From NCBI GenBank assembly GCA_005406025.1, contig BGZK01000290.1, positions 372,001 to 436,000 of the forward strand: a stretch of 64,000 nucleotides of DNA, written 5' to 3'. The stretch is from Eumeta japonica (Eukaryota > Arthropoda > Insecta > Lepidoptera > Psychidae). Numbering within the stretch: the stretch's first letter is position 1; each line of letters starts with the position of its first letter. Made by a program: the position numbers and the translations under genes. Positions 49,601-59,764 of the stretch are shown piece after piece. The notes under the pieces were generated by a model. The model saw only the letters and a list, made by a program, of their open reading frames with translations, searched no databases and had not been told where the DNA came from.

Positions 49601-52600
49601 TAAGGTTCATCTGAAAAATGAAATTATACTGATTTGCAAAAAGACGCAATCATATCCATATTGTTAGTAGCTTTCATTCGTATATATTGCAGAAAACAAT
49701 ATTCCATGGCTGTTGATTTTTAGAACAATGTATTAGAGTGATATTGAAAAAATAGAAAGCTAGGCCCTGCCAAAAAGCCATAACACTCAATTCTCTCTAG
49801 GTATTGTTGTGTGTTACCGAAAGTATAATTAGGAATCAACGTTATTACTGTGGCATAGGAGTAGTCCAGGAGTTGTCGAGCCGCTTGGTCTTCATGATGG
49901 CGCCGAGGCGTTGTAGAAGTGCAAAATTTTCATTTTCCAGGCGCACTCGTCTCTCGTCCTCGCGTTGTTGCTTTTTGAGTTTTAATGCGACGTGCGGTCG
50001 CTCCGGCGGCGGCGACGCGTCTATTATCGGTAACGCGCTTATGACCTGAACATCGTTTAGGAAATTTTAGTATATAAATTTAACTTGAGCTACCCGCTCG
50101 AGTTGTAGCTATTTCGAAATTGTAATTATCTCACAAAATTCTAATTATAAATTAAAATAAAGCCACCTATTCAAGCTACTATGTACATTATTCGTGTATA
50201 GTAGCTTTTGCCCGTGGCTCCACCCTCGTTTTCATCTTGTATATAAACAAATCAAGGTCCCGATCGTTATCCCGTTGTCGATTCTGATCCTGATCCCGGT
50301 GCTGCTATCGATACCAATTTCTTTCATTCTCGATTCCAATCGTAATCCGACTTTTGATTCCAACCCCGGTTGTGACCTAAGGAGATTCGATTCCGTTCTC
50401 GCTTTAAATTTTACTCTCGGTACTGTCTCTCATTCCAACTCCAGTCACACTCTTGATTCTAATTTTGTTCGACACTCGGTTTTTGACCTTACATTTCATT
50501 CTCTGTTTCGATTTCAGTCGTCTCGAATTTCAATTCTATTTCTCGTCCTATGTGCAATTTCGATTCTGCTACTGGTCACGGTTCTGATTTAGATGGGAGA
50601 TGTAGCAAATGCTAGTATCCCATAGTCGTCTAATTGCTTTAGCAGATTTTTTTTACATGAAAATTTCAATCCCTTTAGGTTACTTTTAACAACGAGGCAT
50701 GTCATTATTTTTATTCGTAATAATTAACTCAAATATAAATATTGACTTAAATGCTTTAGCGGTTTCCTTTTTTCCATACATTTCATCCTTTATTTTACCC
50801 CCTTCAAAGTTAATTTTAAAAAAAAGAATGTATACATTTTTTCTTTATTTCTATAAGAAACTAGTGTTAAATATGACATCTATAGCTTCAACAATGTAGG
50901 TTTCTCATACAACAGTATTTTTTCACCATTTTCACCCTCTTATGGATCAAATTTCTAAAAATTCATCCTTAGTGTTCGCCTAAGATATAACAGGAATCTC
51001 TCTACAAAATTCCAAGTTTTTAGACCCATCTACATATAGATAAAGTGTTCATGACGATTTCCATTGACTTCGGTCAATGACTACTGATGATAACTATCAC
51101 AGGTTGTCTAAGAACATCTACCCATATTATCGTTTTCAGAAATTGATACGCTTCTTTTTATACATGCCATAACCTGTTACGAAAAGTTTCTAGTTCTATG
51201 AACAGTACATTTGTTTTACTTTCTTTTAATGATACTTGTCTGGAGTTAATTGACCGGGCAAGACTTTTGGTAATAAAACGTATCGGATACGATAATTATG
51301 AAATATATGGACTGAAAAGACATTATTAGAAATAGAAGTATAAAGCAAGGCAAACATGTAAAATTAAAGAAGAAAATACAGTCAATGAGTGAACGGCAGT
51401 GTTGGTTTAATCACTTTAATAGTGAGGAGTTGACACTAGTGGATCATTTGCGTTCTACTTACCCGCCTATAGGGGATATTGATGCTGCGAAGGAAGTAGT
51501 AGAAAACCAAACTAGCACCAGCACTAGCTGATTATATTGGACTACCTTGAACCTTCTAAATACACCATACATCGACACTTAAAATTATTGACGAAGACCT
51601 ATAAGTTGTCGAATAATTCTTTGCATCTAAGCCCAAAGTATGATTTTGCCAAGGTCTCAAGACAGCTTGCTGAACGTTAGGTGAAGACCATAGAATATGA
51701 TGGGCTATATTTTAAATATTAAGGTTTTCTTTTTTTATAATCATTTAATAAACAAAATGAACATTAATAAATAAAAAACTGGCTAAGAGCATGTCGGTCC
51801 ATGCCTACTGTAGGATTCTGAAGCCGATACTACAAAGAAATACGCTACGCTTTTTTTTTCGTGTTTCTCACACAAAATAACACTAATCATTTATAACTAG
51901 AGAAACAAATAGGTATGTCGACTATTACTCTTAAAATATTGTAAAGTGCACCACCTAAAGAGCGTACCTTCATGGTACTTGCGTCCTTTTGTTGACAAGC
52001 GCAGTATTTCGGTAATAACTCATAAACGGTGCAATCGATTATGTTGAAAATAATTTTCATTGAAAGTATTTATTAAGCGTTACCATTGTAGTTTTTTTTA
52101 TATTTTTTGGAGATACGATTTAAAAAATAAAGGGAGGGGGGCACAATTTATGCTATTTTCGGGGTGATTATTTTCGAAAATATTCACTTAATAAATTTGC
52201 TAAGAAACTTTAAAATGTTTTTAAGAAAACTGTAAAATTATGTGTTACATGTTGATGTTTGCTGAAAATTTTTTTTTAAGTTTCTGTTACTATATGGAGT
52301 GCCACCCCTAGAAATATTTATTTTTGTTCTTTAATTATCAAACTAAATAGCTGCTTATATAAGATCCCTTATATACTCCAAATTTCATCAACATACATCT
52401 AGTTTTTGAGTAAAATGCCTGTGACATATGGACAGACATGACAAAATTATAAGTGTTCCGTTTTTGCCATTTTAGCTCGCAACCCTAAAACCGACATTAT
52501 TTATTAGACACCTTATTAAATACATTGTTTAAGTGTTTAAACTGCTCTACATCCCTAAATATTAAATTGAGGAAAAAGTTTTTTCGTATTGTATAAGTAA

Positions 52601-53468
52601 AAAGTAAAATCTCTTTGGTTGTGCTGTTTGTATCTGGTTAGTTTTGATACAATGAATGCATCCATCATATACCCCTGACTTTGCACCCTCAGATTTTCAC
52701 CTGTTTCAGTCTCTCCAAAATTCAATTCGGAAGTTAATCAAAACCTATAAGGTACTTCCCACTTAGTATCTGGAAAATTTGACATGGATAAAAACCTCTT
52801 AAGGCACAAGGGAATAAATCTGAAAATCACTAATTTGTAGTTATATGATTTTTTTTTAATTATGAACTTACACTGGCAGTTAGGGTATGAACCTTGATGT
52901 AGACCAATATATGGCAGAACATTATTTGACTTCCTGATATAAAAACTTATAGTATTTTAAAAAATTCGGATATTAATAAATAAATAAAATTTATTAAAAA
53001 AAAAGAAAAGTCTGTAATATCGTGCGACGACTATTATCAGTATCATAAGTAAATAAAAATCATCGAGACGGATGAAATGTCTAAATACATAATTAAATTT
53101 GTATGGAACCCTTTGGGTGCGAGTCTTATTTGCACTTGTTCTATTTTGTTATAATTATTTCATCCTAATGCTTAGGATGGAAAAACCATTATCAAAATAT
53201 TTACCCTTAAATATACTAACCTTAAATTCTATATAAAATGACTAGAAAACCTTTAAATATTATTTAATGTATAGATATGACTTATTTTCTGATAATGGAC
53301 AAAAATATCTCTATTATGTATTTAGCAGATATGAACTTATTGAATTTTCAGTTAATGAACTATATATTTGTTACTGTATTTGAGATAATAACTCACTTTA
53401 GAACGATGATCCTTGAAACGGCGTTCTTCCCAAGGGTGAACAAGTAGTTTCTCCCGTCTTGATAACAT
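43549..53468 (-). CDS. CFAP97-domain small protein (CFAP97D/Hemingway-like), 2-4 exons
   Basis: CFAP97 family proteins act in cilia and sperm flagella. Exon A opens MLSRREKLLVHPWEERRF and continues KDHRSK. Exon B follows with VISALPIIDASPPPERPH, LKLKKQQREDERRVRLENEN and LLQRLGAIMKTK. This matches the family layout: WE..RF..HR.K, V..A.P.VD..PP, H..LKLKK.Q.E.ER, I..EN..LL.K...I..T. Two ends are possible. Reading straight on, exon B stops at TAA 49845-49847 (90 aa). Using the donor GTAATA after 49849 it can splice to 43721-43859 and 43549-43644 (about 167 aa). The tail exons do not resemble the usual second half of the family, so they could belong to another gene. Family call fairly sure, 3' structure not. 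Confidence 0.7.
43721..43859 (-). CDS. Possible CFAP97D exon C
   Basis: The open frame GIFFDQESLSIRLASSRSRP and VDTVHSNARYKCYACESKKL ends at the donor GTTCGTATT. Two acceptors exist: TTTTATAG at 43860 (in phase with exon B's donor) and TTTTCAG at 43853 (stops at once in that phase, open in phase 0). The CYACES string recalls Ly6-type starts but nothing else supports that. GC content and boundaries say exon; gene membership is unsure. Confidence 0.45.
44090..46800. repeat. Array of about 150-bp modules in direct and inverted orientation
   Basis: A module containing CTCnAAnAATATnTCTnnAAT, CCGATTTTGAT, GCGACAnTCGATG and then ATCAGTAGAGTA / AAATATTATAAAAAAA recurs. In plus orientation it is near 44449, 44930, 45080, 46595 and 46741. 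In minus orientation it is near 45232-45300 and 45960-46130. Neighbouring plus copies lie about 150 bp apart. A second block rich in GAGCTC (44140-44360) recurs inverted at 46310-46590. A LINE (45303-45920) interrupts the minus-oriented part. No coding capacity. Possibly a composite satellite-like or Helitron-like element. Confidence 0.6.
45303..45920 (-). mobile_element. 5'-truncated LINE (same family as 55950-57215)
   Basis: The 3' tail (minus strand) ends AAAGATATTTTGAATTTGAA at 45305-45330, the usual end of this lepidopteran LINE family. Upstream the minus strand reads YKLGPHTSLRNKFKETGILT and ASQFIYDNLLYVKKNL, the C-terminal part of the RT ORF, then frames broken by stops. The 5' truncation is typical of target-primed reverse transcription. 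Confidence 0.8.
47150..48000 (-). pseudogene. Mariner transposase remnant
   Basis: The minus strand gives the N-terminal block AVFGDEAPC-like (TVFGDEAPCNTI), RGRVNLSDEFRDGRPSTAVN, AVRRMIETDRRVTYHEIRPS and LGVRTSHIQSILH. The middle is shortened, with a recognisable WCNAT/DETW zone missing. A C-terminal piece then reads YSSDLTSCDFFSVHKIKN, the degraded third-catalytic region. About 850 bp remains of a usual 1.3 kb. Same broad lineage as the split mariner at 3.4-5.8 kb. Confidence 0.8.
48001..49844. other. Intronic/intergenic, with a GC-richer patch at 48460-48760
   Basis: No gene was supported. The patch has a 65-codon minus frame (LGFWDNASAKKASPQTDD then YPEISGRVITTF) and then GC-rich sequence to 48760. 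The DDYPEISGRVIT string seems familiar from lepidopteran repeat fragments, but I cannot name an element. Confidence 0.35.
49849..50045 (-). CDS. CFAP97D exon B, conserved core
   Basis: The acceptor is CGATGTTCAG and the probable donor GTAATAACG. It is a GC-rich exon in AT-rich flanks, encoding the basic and coiled-coil-like core (LKLKKQQREDERRVRLENEN). If the donor is ignored the frame stops two codons later. Phase 0 start and family motifs make it solid. Confidence 0.85.
50183..50590 (+). repeat. Degenerate GATTCY hexamer array, copy 1
   Basis: After the head TAGCTTTTGCCCGTGGCTC the sequence drifts into imperfect repeats of GATTCC/GATCCC/GATACC (GATTCTGATCCTGATCCCGG, then TCGATTCCAATCGTAATCC and so on). 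The open 132-codon frame here is a product of the repeat, not a gene. Related arrays are at 54590 and, inverted, 58235. Confidence 0.7.
50591..51325. other. No recognised feature
   Basis: AT-rich; nothing supported. Confidence 0.35.
51326..51722 (+). pseudogene. Internally deleted mariner, third lineage
   Basis: The plus strand reads CWFNHFNSEELTLVDHLRST then YPPIGDIDAAKEVVENQTST, next STIHRHLKLLTKTYK, a mariner N-terminal DNA-binding region. The frame then jumps to the very C-terminus, QLAERWVKTIEYDGLYFKY, as in mariners ending W..TI..DG.YF. About 600 bp encoding the catalytic domain is missing. Different lineage from the other mariners here. Confidence 0.7.
51770..52490 (+). repeat. Dispersed repeat, copy 2
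   Basis: Counterpart of 655-1425, same orientation, sharing GGCTAAGAGCATGTCGGTCC at the start and CAGACATGACAAAATTATAAG with GCTCGCAACCCT at the end. Small indels separate the copies, so they are old. Confidence 0.75.
52560..52800 (+). mobile_element. Small mariner derivative
   Basis: It opens with a mariner-type end ATTGAGGAAAAAGTTTTTTCG and AAGTAAAAAGTAAAATC like the copy at 38361. It then passes directly to the C-terminal coding string MHPSYTPDFAPSDFHLF and QSLQNS. All of the N-terminal and central region is deleted. Confidence 0.7.
52801..53396. other. CFAP97D intron A sequence, nothing recognised
   Basis: AT-rich; no supported feature. Confidence 0.4.
53397..53468 (-). CDS. CFAP97D exon A (codons 1-24)
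   Basis: The ATG is at 53468-53466 and the donor GTGAGTTATT after AAA, phase 0. WEERRFKDHRSK is the family's first conserved block. A different-frame ATG lies upstream at 53646 near a TATAAAAA string, which could mark the promoter or a competing start. Confidence 0.75.
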
Positions 53469-54589
53469 TTTGTAGATTTCTTACTAAGAAACTACACAAG
53501 ACAATGTTCCTATACAGGTTCTTATTGAACAAATATTGCGTTGCTAGGACAACACCGATGCACACGAACCTCTTAAAAATATTAGGCGCCGGGGTGCGGA
53601 AGTCAGTCGGCGACCCCTCACCAAAGATATAAGATAGACAATTCATTTTTATAATCCATTTTTTTTTATCTAATACTCTATTTAATGATATCGTCTATTT
53701 CAAAATCTGCTTTCAATTCGATAATTGATATGGCCAAATCTGTCAGTCTGTTTTACCTTATGGTTGATCGTAAATAGTTTTTAATTAAAAATTTCGAAAA
53801 AGACCTTTCGCCTTCTGATACTCTCACAGGTAGTGTTAAATATAGACGTAATAAATAAAGTACATAAGATAAAATTATATACTTACAGTCTGTATATTTC
53901 AATAGATGATTTTAACTATTTTTTTCAGTAGTCAAATTTAGATAATGAAAACACTACAGCTTTCGCCGTTTCAATGGAGTTACTTGTATTTTATAGGTGC
54001 CTAGGTACACGATTGATTTTGTAGTACACCCTTCAAGTGGATGGCGATATGTCAAAGGGCGGGCGATGCGTGTCAAGGGCGCGTGCACACTCTCCTGTCG
54101 CCCCGTGCTCTGTTCGAATTTGTCGCTCGGTTTTGTGGAATCATCGATTTAATTCTTAGAACAGTAAGAGCTAAATTAATTTTTGTACATGGCAGGCCGT
54201 AATTAAGCAAGTCGAATGTGCCAAAAGCTGTACAATTGTAAACAATATTGGTGCCTATATTTTCCTAGGTATCGCATTAGTTTGTTTAGCAACTTTCCAA
54301 ACTAGCAAATTACGCACGGTTATGTATAAAGTGATCGATTTGCACCCTATAGGTCTCTGCGCCCGAGTACGACGCACCCATGCATCCTCGGTTAGACGGC
54401 CCCGGCGCTGATTAAGATCCAACTTGTGTCATACAACGAGCAAACTATTCTCTCTAAAAATACATTCAGATATTCGATATCCGTACCTTTGATGCTCTCA
54501 AAAAGACTGCACAGAGATTGTGATTATGTAAATACTAGTTAAAGGCCAGGAGTCCGCCCGCATGGATAAAGAATCTTCATCGAGGTTTA
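53469..54589. other. Upstream region of CFAP97D with GC-rich patches
   Basis: GC-rich patches at 54040-54125 and 54355-54415 stand out from AT-rich surroundings. They could be promoter-proximal or part of an unknown element. No frame or splice-flanked exon was supported. TATAAAAA on the minus strand at about 53645-53652 is a possible core promoter element for the gene below. Confidence 0.3.
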
Positions 54590-54770
54590 GATTAAAACCT
54601 CGATCCTTACCCTGATTGCAATATCAATCCCGATGCTGATCTTATTTCGGATTTCAATCCCTCTCACTCTCTTATTCTCGCTTTCCTTCTTTCTCAATCT
54701 CTTGCGCTGTTCCTTGCACTCCTTCCCGTTTTCCTCCTTATTATGGCCCTTCACACCCTCTCACTCGCCA
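54590..54770 (+). repeat. Degenerate GATTCY/pyrimidine array, copy 2
   Basis: CGATCCTTACCCTGATTGC, ATCAATCCCGATGCTGATC and TTTCAATCCCTCTCACTCTC belong to the same repeat style as 50183-50590. The array is shorter and grades into a CT-rich tract. GTCCGCCCGCATGG just before recalls the head of the other copies. Confidence 0.55.
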
Positions 54771-55949
54771 TGCAAAGAAAACAAATCGTTGCTGTATTGC
54801 GAAGAATTGCACATGAGTGTATTACTTTAGTACATCTACACGTTCGAAATTATCGTATTGCCGTGTCTGTTCGAAAACAGAAAATCGACAATGTTTTTAC
54901 TGTACAAAAGGAATATGTTTCTTGTGCCAAAAACATTTAAGTAATTTAATTATGTAGAAGCTAAACGTATATTAAAAGTGTGAAAAATTGTTAAGTATTT
55001 CTATGTCTCGCTTCTAACCATTTATTACATGCATCAACTTTTGGTTAGGGCAAATGTAACTATGTCACTTTAAGAATACTTCCAATTCTTAAACATTTTT
55101 TTTCAAAAATAAATAATGGCAAAACTTTATATAGCCTCTTAGTAAATTTTGCTTCTAATGTTTAATTGCAATTCTCAAGGGGAACATTCATGGCAAAACT
55201 TTTCAATGTAATTTAATACCATTTGTCACTAACATTTTAGGCCTAAAATTATCATCGTAATTTTTTGGCTTTGTAATATTAACTAAACCAAAAAAAAAAT
55301 ACACACACAAATATCGTATAATACTAAATATCGAAATAAAAAATAATATATCAAAAACAGTTTTGTGTCTTTTCACGTACTTACATTATTAACCGTTGGG
55401 CGAGTGCGAGATTTAACTAGTTCGATTGTGTGAACGATTGAAGTACGTCATATTTTGTTGGGTGCTGAATGAATAATAATTATAACGTCTTTTTTGCGTA
55501 GTAGACTTTTAGTGGAGTTGTGTACGAAAAGCGAAGATGAAACAGGTTCGAAGGGTGCGCGAATGAAGTAAGTAATTTTGTTCACTTAAATCATATCTAA
55601 ACCTAAGAGTTTTTGTTTTAAATTTCACTTCGTCCTATATCAAATAGTTTTATCGCATCGCATAACGATGTGATGGGAATTTTAAAAAATAACATTTAAA
55701 AAAAAATAGGTAATTCTAAATGCGATTATAAAGACAATCTTTTAAAGCATTGTCTTTTCGCATGCCTTGCTGTTTATTACACATAGAATGAGTGCGATTT
55801 TTTTTTACAGGAATTATACTCTAAAGAGGAAGATGCGACAACCTTCACAAAAAACATTTTCACCATCGAAGAATGAGGTTGAAACGGATGGAAAATTAGC
55901 GCATAGTATTATTTAATCGATGTTTTTGTACTTTTAAATGTATGTACGC
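54771..55949. other. No recognised gene
   Basis: Short frames only, with no family motif. Confidence 0.35.
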
Positions 55950-57215
55950 AACGTGTCTTGATGAATCTCCTTCGTAATCAATAGGAGTGTTTTGCGATCT
56001 CTCTAAGGCGTTTAACTGTGTAAATACGAAACACTAATCAGGAAGCCACATCATTCTTAGAGACCGTACACGATCTTCTGGCATCGTATTTGATTATTAG
56101 GGTTCAAAAGGTAGATGTCAACGGTATGAGATCATCTGGACTCGTGGTCCGTATAGAGGTGCCACAGGGATCGATCGTCGGTCCGTTTCTATTTTTAGTT
56201 TATATTAATTACTTACCTAGCCTTGTTAAGGATATTCAGGAGAAGTACTGTTTGCTGATGAAATGGTTTACTGTAAACAATTTACTTCTTAATAGGAAGA
56301 AAACGAAATGTATGAAATTCTCACTTACTAATGTGAAAAATGGATCTGGTACTATTTTAATAAGAAACGAGAAATTAAAGCTTATTGACACTACTGTATT
56401 CCTGGGTGTTACTTTAGCTAATAAACTTCAATAGGCAATGGGGTCCTCATATCGGTGAGTTGGCGAAAAGGCTTAGCTCTACTGCATTTATAATTAAAAA
56501 GATAAGAAATTTGTCCAATATCCATACCACCAGATCGATTTATTTTGGCTGTTTCCATAGCTTAATGTCCAATATCCTACTTTGGGGACACATACTGCAG
56601 ATATTCACAGAATTTTCGTTGTGCAAAAGCGGGTCATTCGCGCAATTTAGTGGTTGGGACCTCGAGTTTATCTTAAAGTAAGTTCAAAGAAATTGGAATT
56701 TTAACTGATTTTAACAATTTATTTACCAAAATCTAATATACATAAAATAAAATTTAGAATGTTTTAATAAAAATAGTAATGACATAATTTCAATACTAGA
56801 AATAAAAATAAACGCTGTTTTCATGTTAGTCGACTGCATAAGGTCACAAATTAATTTAGAGGGCTTTGTTTTCGAAAAGATTCCTGAGGATACACGCCTT
56901 ATACAAATTGAAGTTTTTACTAAACAAACATTCCACAAAAGGATTTACTGAATATTTAGAGGATAAATAGACACGAGCTCAACTTTCTACAGGTTTGTTT
57001 TTCTTACAATAGTATTATGTATGATTGTATTTCTTTATAACTTTGCTTTGAAAAGAGCTATCCTCAAGTTTCTTGCTCGATCTTCTTGAAGGGTAACTTG
57101 TCTTATCCAAATCGTTCACTATCTGAACGAGTGGCAATAAAAAAAGTGGTGATATTTAAAAAATAACTGTAAATTATTTAAATATTATGACGTATTTCAA
57201 GTGTTATAACTATTC
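55950..57215 (+). mobile_element. LINE with decayed reverse transcriptase (Jockey/CR1-like)
   Basis: The plus strand holds GVFCDLSKAFNCVN (RT motif A region), then VEVPQGSIVGPFLFLVYIN-like (EVPQGSIVGPFLFLVYIN, motif B). A damaged catalytic motif LFADE (normally FADD) and WFTVNNLLLNRKKTKCMKF follow, then DTTVFLGVTLANKLQ. Next come LAKRLSSTAFIIKKIRNLS and LMSNILLWG. Frames change several times. The end (57055-57205) matches the tails at 12355 and 45303 in opposite orientation (GTTTCTTGCTCGATCTTCTT, TATGACGTATTTCAAGTGTT). 5'-truncated and inactive. Confidence 0.85.
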
Positions 57216-57223
57216 CTATTTTT

Positions 57224-57640
57224 TATAACTTAAGAACGATTTGACCGATCATGATGAAAATTGGTATACAGTAAGAACATGTGATTGCACAAGTGATAAG
57301 TTATTATCTGTCTGTCTGTATGTTCTTTCGTAACTGAAGAAAATTTACCGTTGTTGATAAAAATAGATTTACAGTAAGAACATGTAATTGTGCAAATGAT
57401 AGGCTACTATCAATCCCTCTGTTATATGTTCTTTTATAACTTAAGAACCGTTTCACCGATCGTGATAAAAATTGGTGTTTTCAGATCATGTGATAGTGCA
57501 AATAATAAGAGTCTGTCGGTCTGTATATATGTTGTTTTAAAACATAAGTAAGGTTTGATGAAACGTGATGAAAAATTTGTATACAGTAAGAGCAAATGAT
57601 CTGTATGTTCTTTTATAAATTAAGAACGATTATACGAAAT
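57224..57640 (+). repeat. Tandem repeat of about 110-130 bp units (about four)
   Basis: The unit TATAACTTAAGAACGATTTG, ACCGATCATGATGAAAATTGG, TATACAGTAAGAACATGTGAT, TGCA, then TCTGTCTGTATGTTCTTT recurs from 57224, with later starts near 57330, 57430, 57535 and 57610, increasingly diverged and shortened. It starts right after the LINE end. Confidence 0.75.
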
Positions 57641-58234
57641 TGCTTGTAGTGCAAAAATAAGCTCTATGTTATTGGCACACACCGCATGATAAAAATAAAA
57701 AATCAATAATATTTTGGTAGCCATTTTAGTTTCTTTTTATGTAGTTGTGTGTGTGTGTGTACATGTGTGCGTAATTTGCTTTTTATCGAAGTTAAAGGGG
57801 TTGGAGTTAAATTTTGTATGAAACTTTTTATGGAGCGAGATAAGACTTTGAAAAACGGTGAGATGCGTTTTTCACGATTAGGTGGGGGAAGTGGAGTTAT
57901 GTAATATTTAAAAACGAGTGTTTATTTTATTGACTTTTTACATGCTTAAACCATTCATGCAATTGTTCTCGCTATTAGGCAGATTTCTGAAAAAGAAAAC
58001 TAGCATTAGCATCGTAACGTTTTCTGCGTGTTTTTAATATTGAATTGAACTATTAAACCGATACTAAGAGTCCGTTAATTAACAAGAAACTTCTTGAGTA
58101 AAATAAGTAAAGTCGACTATTAATATTTCGTTTTCGCTTCATGTGTACATTTGTGTTATTACAGATTATAAATTTTTTTTTCACTCATAAAAAGCAACAC
58201 TATCCCCAAGTAGTACAGCATAAATTTTATTTTG
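57641..58234. other. No recognised feature except a short TG run
   Basis: A GTGTGTGTGTGTG run lies near 57747. Nothing else is supported. Confidence 0.4.
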
Positions 58235-58620
58235 ATACTAGAATTTGTCCCAGCTCCGTCCAAATTGGAACTTAAATCGGTTAAGAAATTAAAGTTGCAA
58301 ACGGGACGAAGAGAAAAATCGAAATCAGAGACCCGAGGGTTTGAAACCGAGGACGGGGCTAAGATCGTAATTAAAGGTGGAACCAAAATTAGAATCAGGA
58401 TCGCGGCCGGAATGGAATACGAAGAGATTATAATTGAAAGTGGAACCAGAATCGAGACCGGTTCAGTATCAAGAATATAAATCGGTATCGAGAATAAGAC
58501 CGGATTCGGAATCGAGGGATAACGATCAGGATCGTGATAAGTAATTGTAATCTGTTGATATATTTTAAGATAAAGGAATTCATTGTAGAGCCGCGGGCAG
58601 AAACCAGTATTATCTAAACC
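58235..58620 (-). repeat. Degenerate GGAATC hexamer array, copy 3 (inverted)
   Basis: Imperfect GGAATC/GGATC/GGAACC repeats (GGAATGGAATACGAAGAG, CCGGATTCGGAATCGAGGG) end near AGCCGCGGGCAGAAACC. They are the inverted counterpart of the array and head at 50183-50590. Confidence 0.7.
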
Positions 58621-59764
58621 TATTGACCCAAAACATAATTTTAAATTGAAACTTTTAGCCGCGGCAGAGACGAATTCGGCTCATTGAGACAGAAATTGAA
58701 ACGGTCCTCCATCTCCAGCAAGCAGTTGAGTGCGTGAGAGAGAGAGAGTCGTTTTTATGCTCCCGGCCGTCATGCCTCAGGCGCGGTAGGGCAAATTGGC
58801 CTAGTAGATGAAACAAAAGTGAAACACTTCTCCTCTTAAGAAAAAGCGTTTAAGAATAATTATTTTTGTAAAAGAAAGTTATGTTATTCCAGATGAAATA
58901 CGCTAGACTAGCTGTTGCCCTGGCTTTGCTCGGGCAGTAATTGAGATAATGCCTTTAAAACTACCGAAACGAGTCCTAAAATTCTTTTTGTGTTTCGAAT
59001 AGATTTGTTTTCAGTCGTCAAATAAACTACTAAAAAAATCTTTAACGGATTCTACAACTTAAGTTTCACTTCTAACTCACCATAATGGGGGTTCTGGTGC
59101 GTTTTGTTTTGCAGAATATGTTTCGCGACCCCTAGTTTCCTATAAAAGATTAGCAACAACAGTCACGATCAGCAAACGACTGCGTCCCACCTTTATCATT
59201 TGAAGTAGAAAAATTTTCGCAACAGTAGAGACCCGTTATCATAATTTTCCAGAAAAATTATTTGCATCCTTTCAATCTGAATCTATAAAAATGTCTAGTG
59301 ATTGAGTAAATAAAGATTATTCAAACTCTCTTCTGCTTCATGGGTACCAGATACTGATGAAGAAATTCAACATATTAGTGACACGTCAATGGATAATCAT
59401 TACTTACCTAGACTCGGATTCCGCTTCATGTTTACCTGACATTTATGAAGAAATCGAAGCGTATGACATATTTTAGCTAGTTTCATTTGAAAGGGCAAAA
59501 TTTACCTAAGGGCAATAACGAATCTATTATTAATTTAAAGTACACAAAAAAAGGAAAAAATATTCAAAAATAAATCAAATAATAAATCATTGGAAAAAAC
59601 ACACCAAAGTGGAAGGAAAATTTATCGAAACAAAATAAACATAATTGTCTACCCTACGTAAATAGACATGATAAATTAATGCCGGCTAAACTATACTCAA
59701 GCCAGGTGTTTGCGGCCTTTTAACTGTCGCTTTAAGTGCACAATCAATTTCTCTCGAGAAGACC
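58621..59764. other. No supported gene; GC-richer patch at 58655-58800
   Basis: The patch reads on minus as a short ATG frame MEDRFNFCLNEPNSSLPRLK, without a good donor. Near 58905 the string ACTAGCTGTTGCCCTGGCTT is the head of a common repeat. Nothing more can be supported. Confidence 0.3.

Noticed and set aside
50194..50592. 132-codon open frame
   Set aside because: It follows the degenerate GATTCY repeat; the protein is low-complexity repeat translation with no family motif.
53398..53646. 82-codon minus frame starting MNCLSYIFGEG
   Set aside because: It overlaps CFAP97D exon A in another frame. The exon A frame has the family motif and a GTGAGT donor, so this is probably 5' UTR.
57747..57765. 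TG-run as regulatory Z-DNA element
   Set aside because: Only a short simple repeat; nothing ties it to a gene.
58232..58480. 82-codon open frame
   Set aside because: Product of the inverted hexamer array, not a gene.
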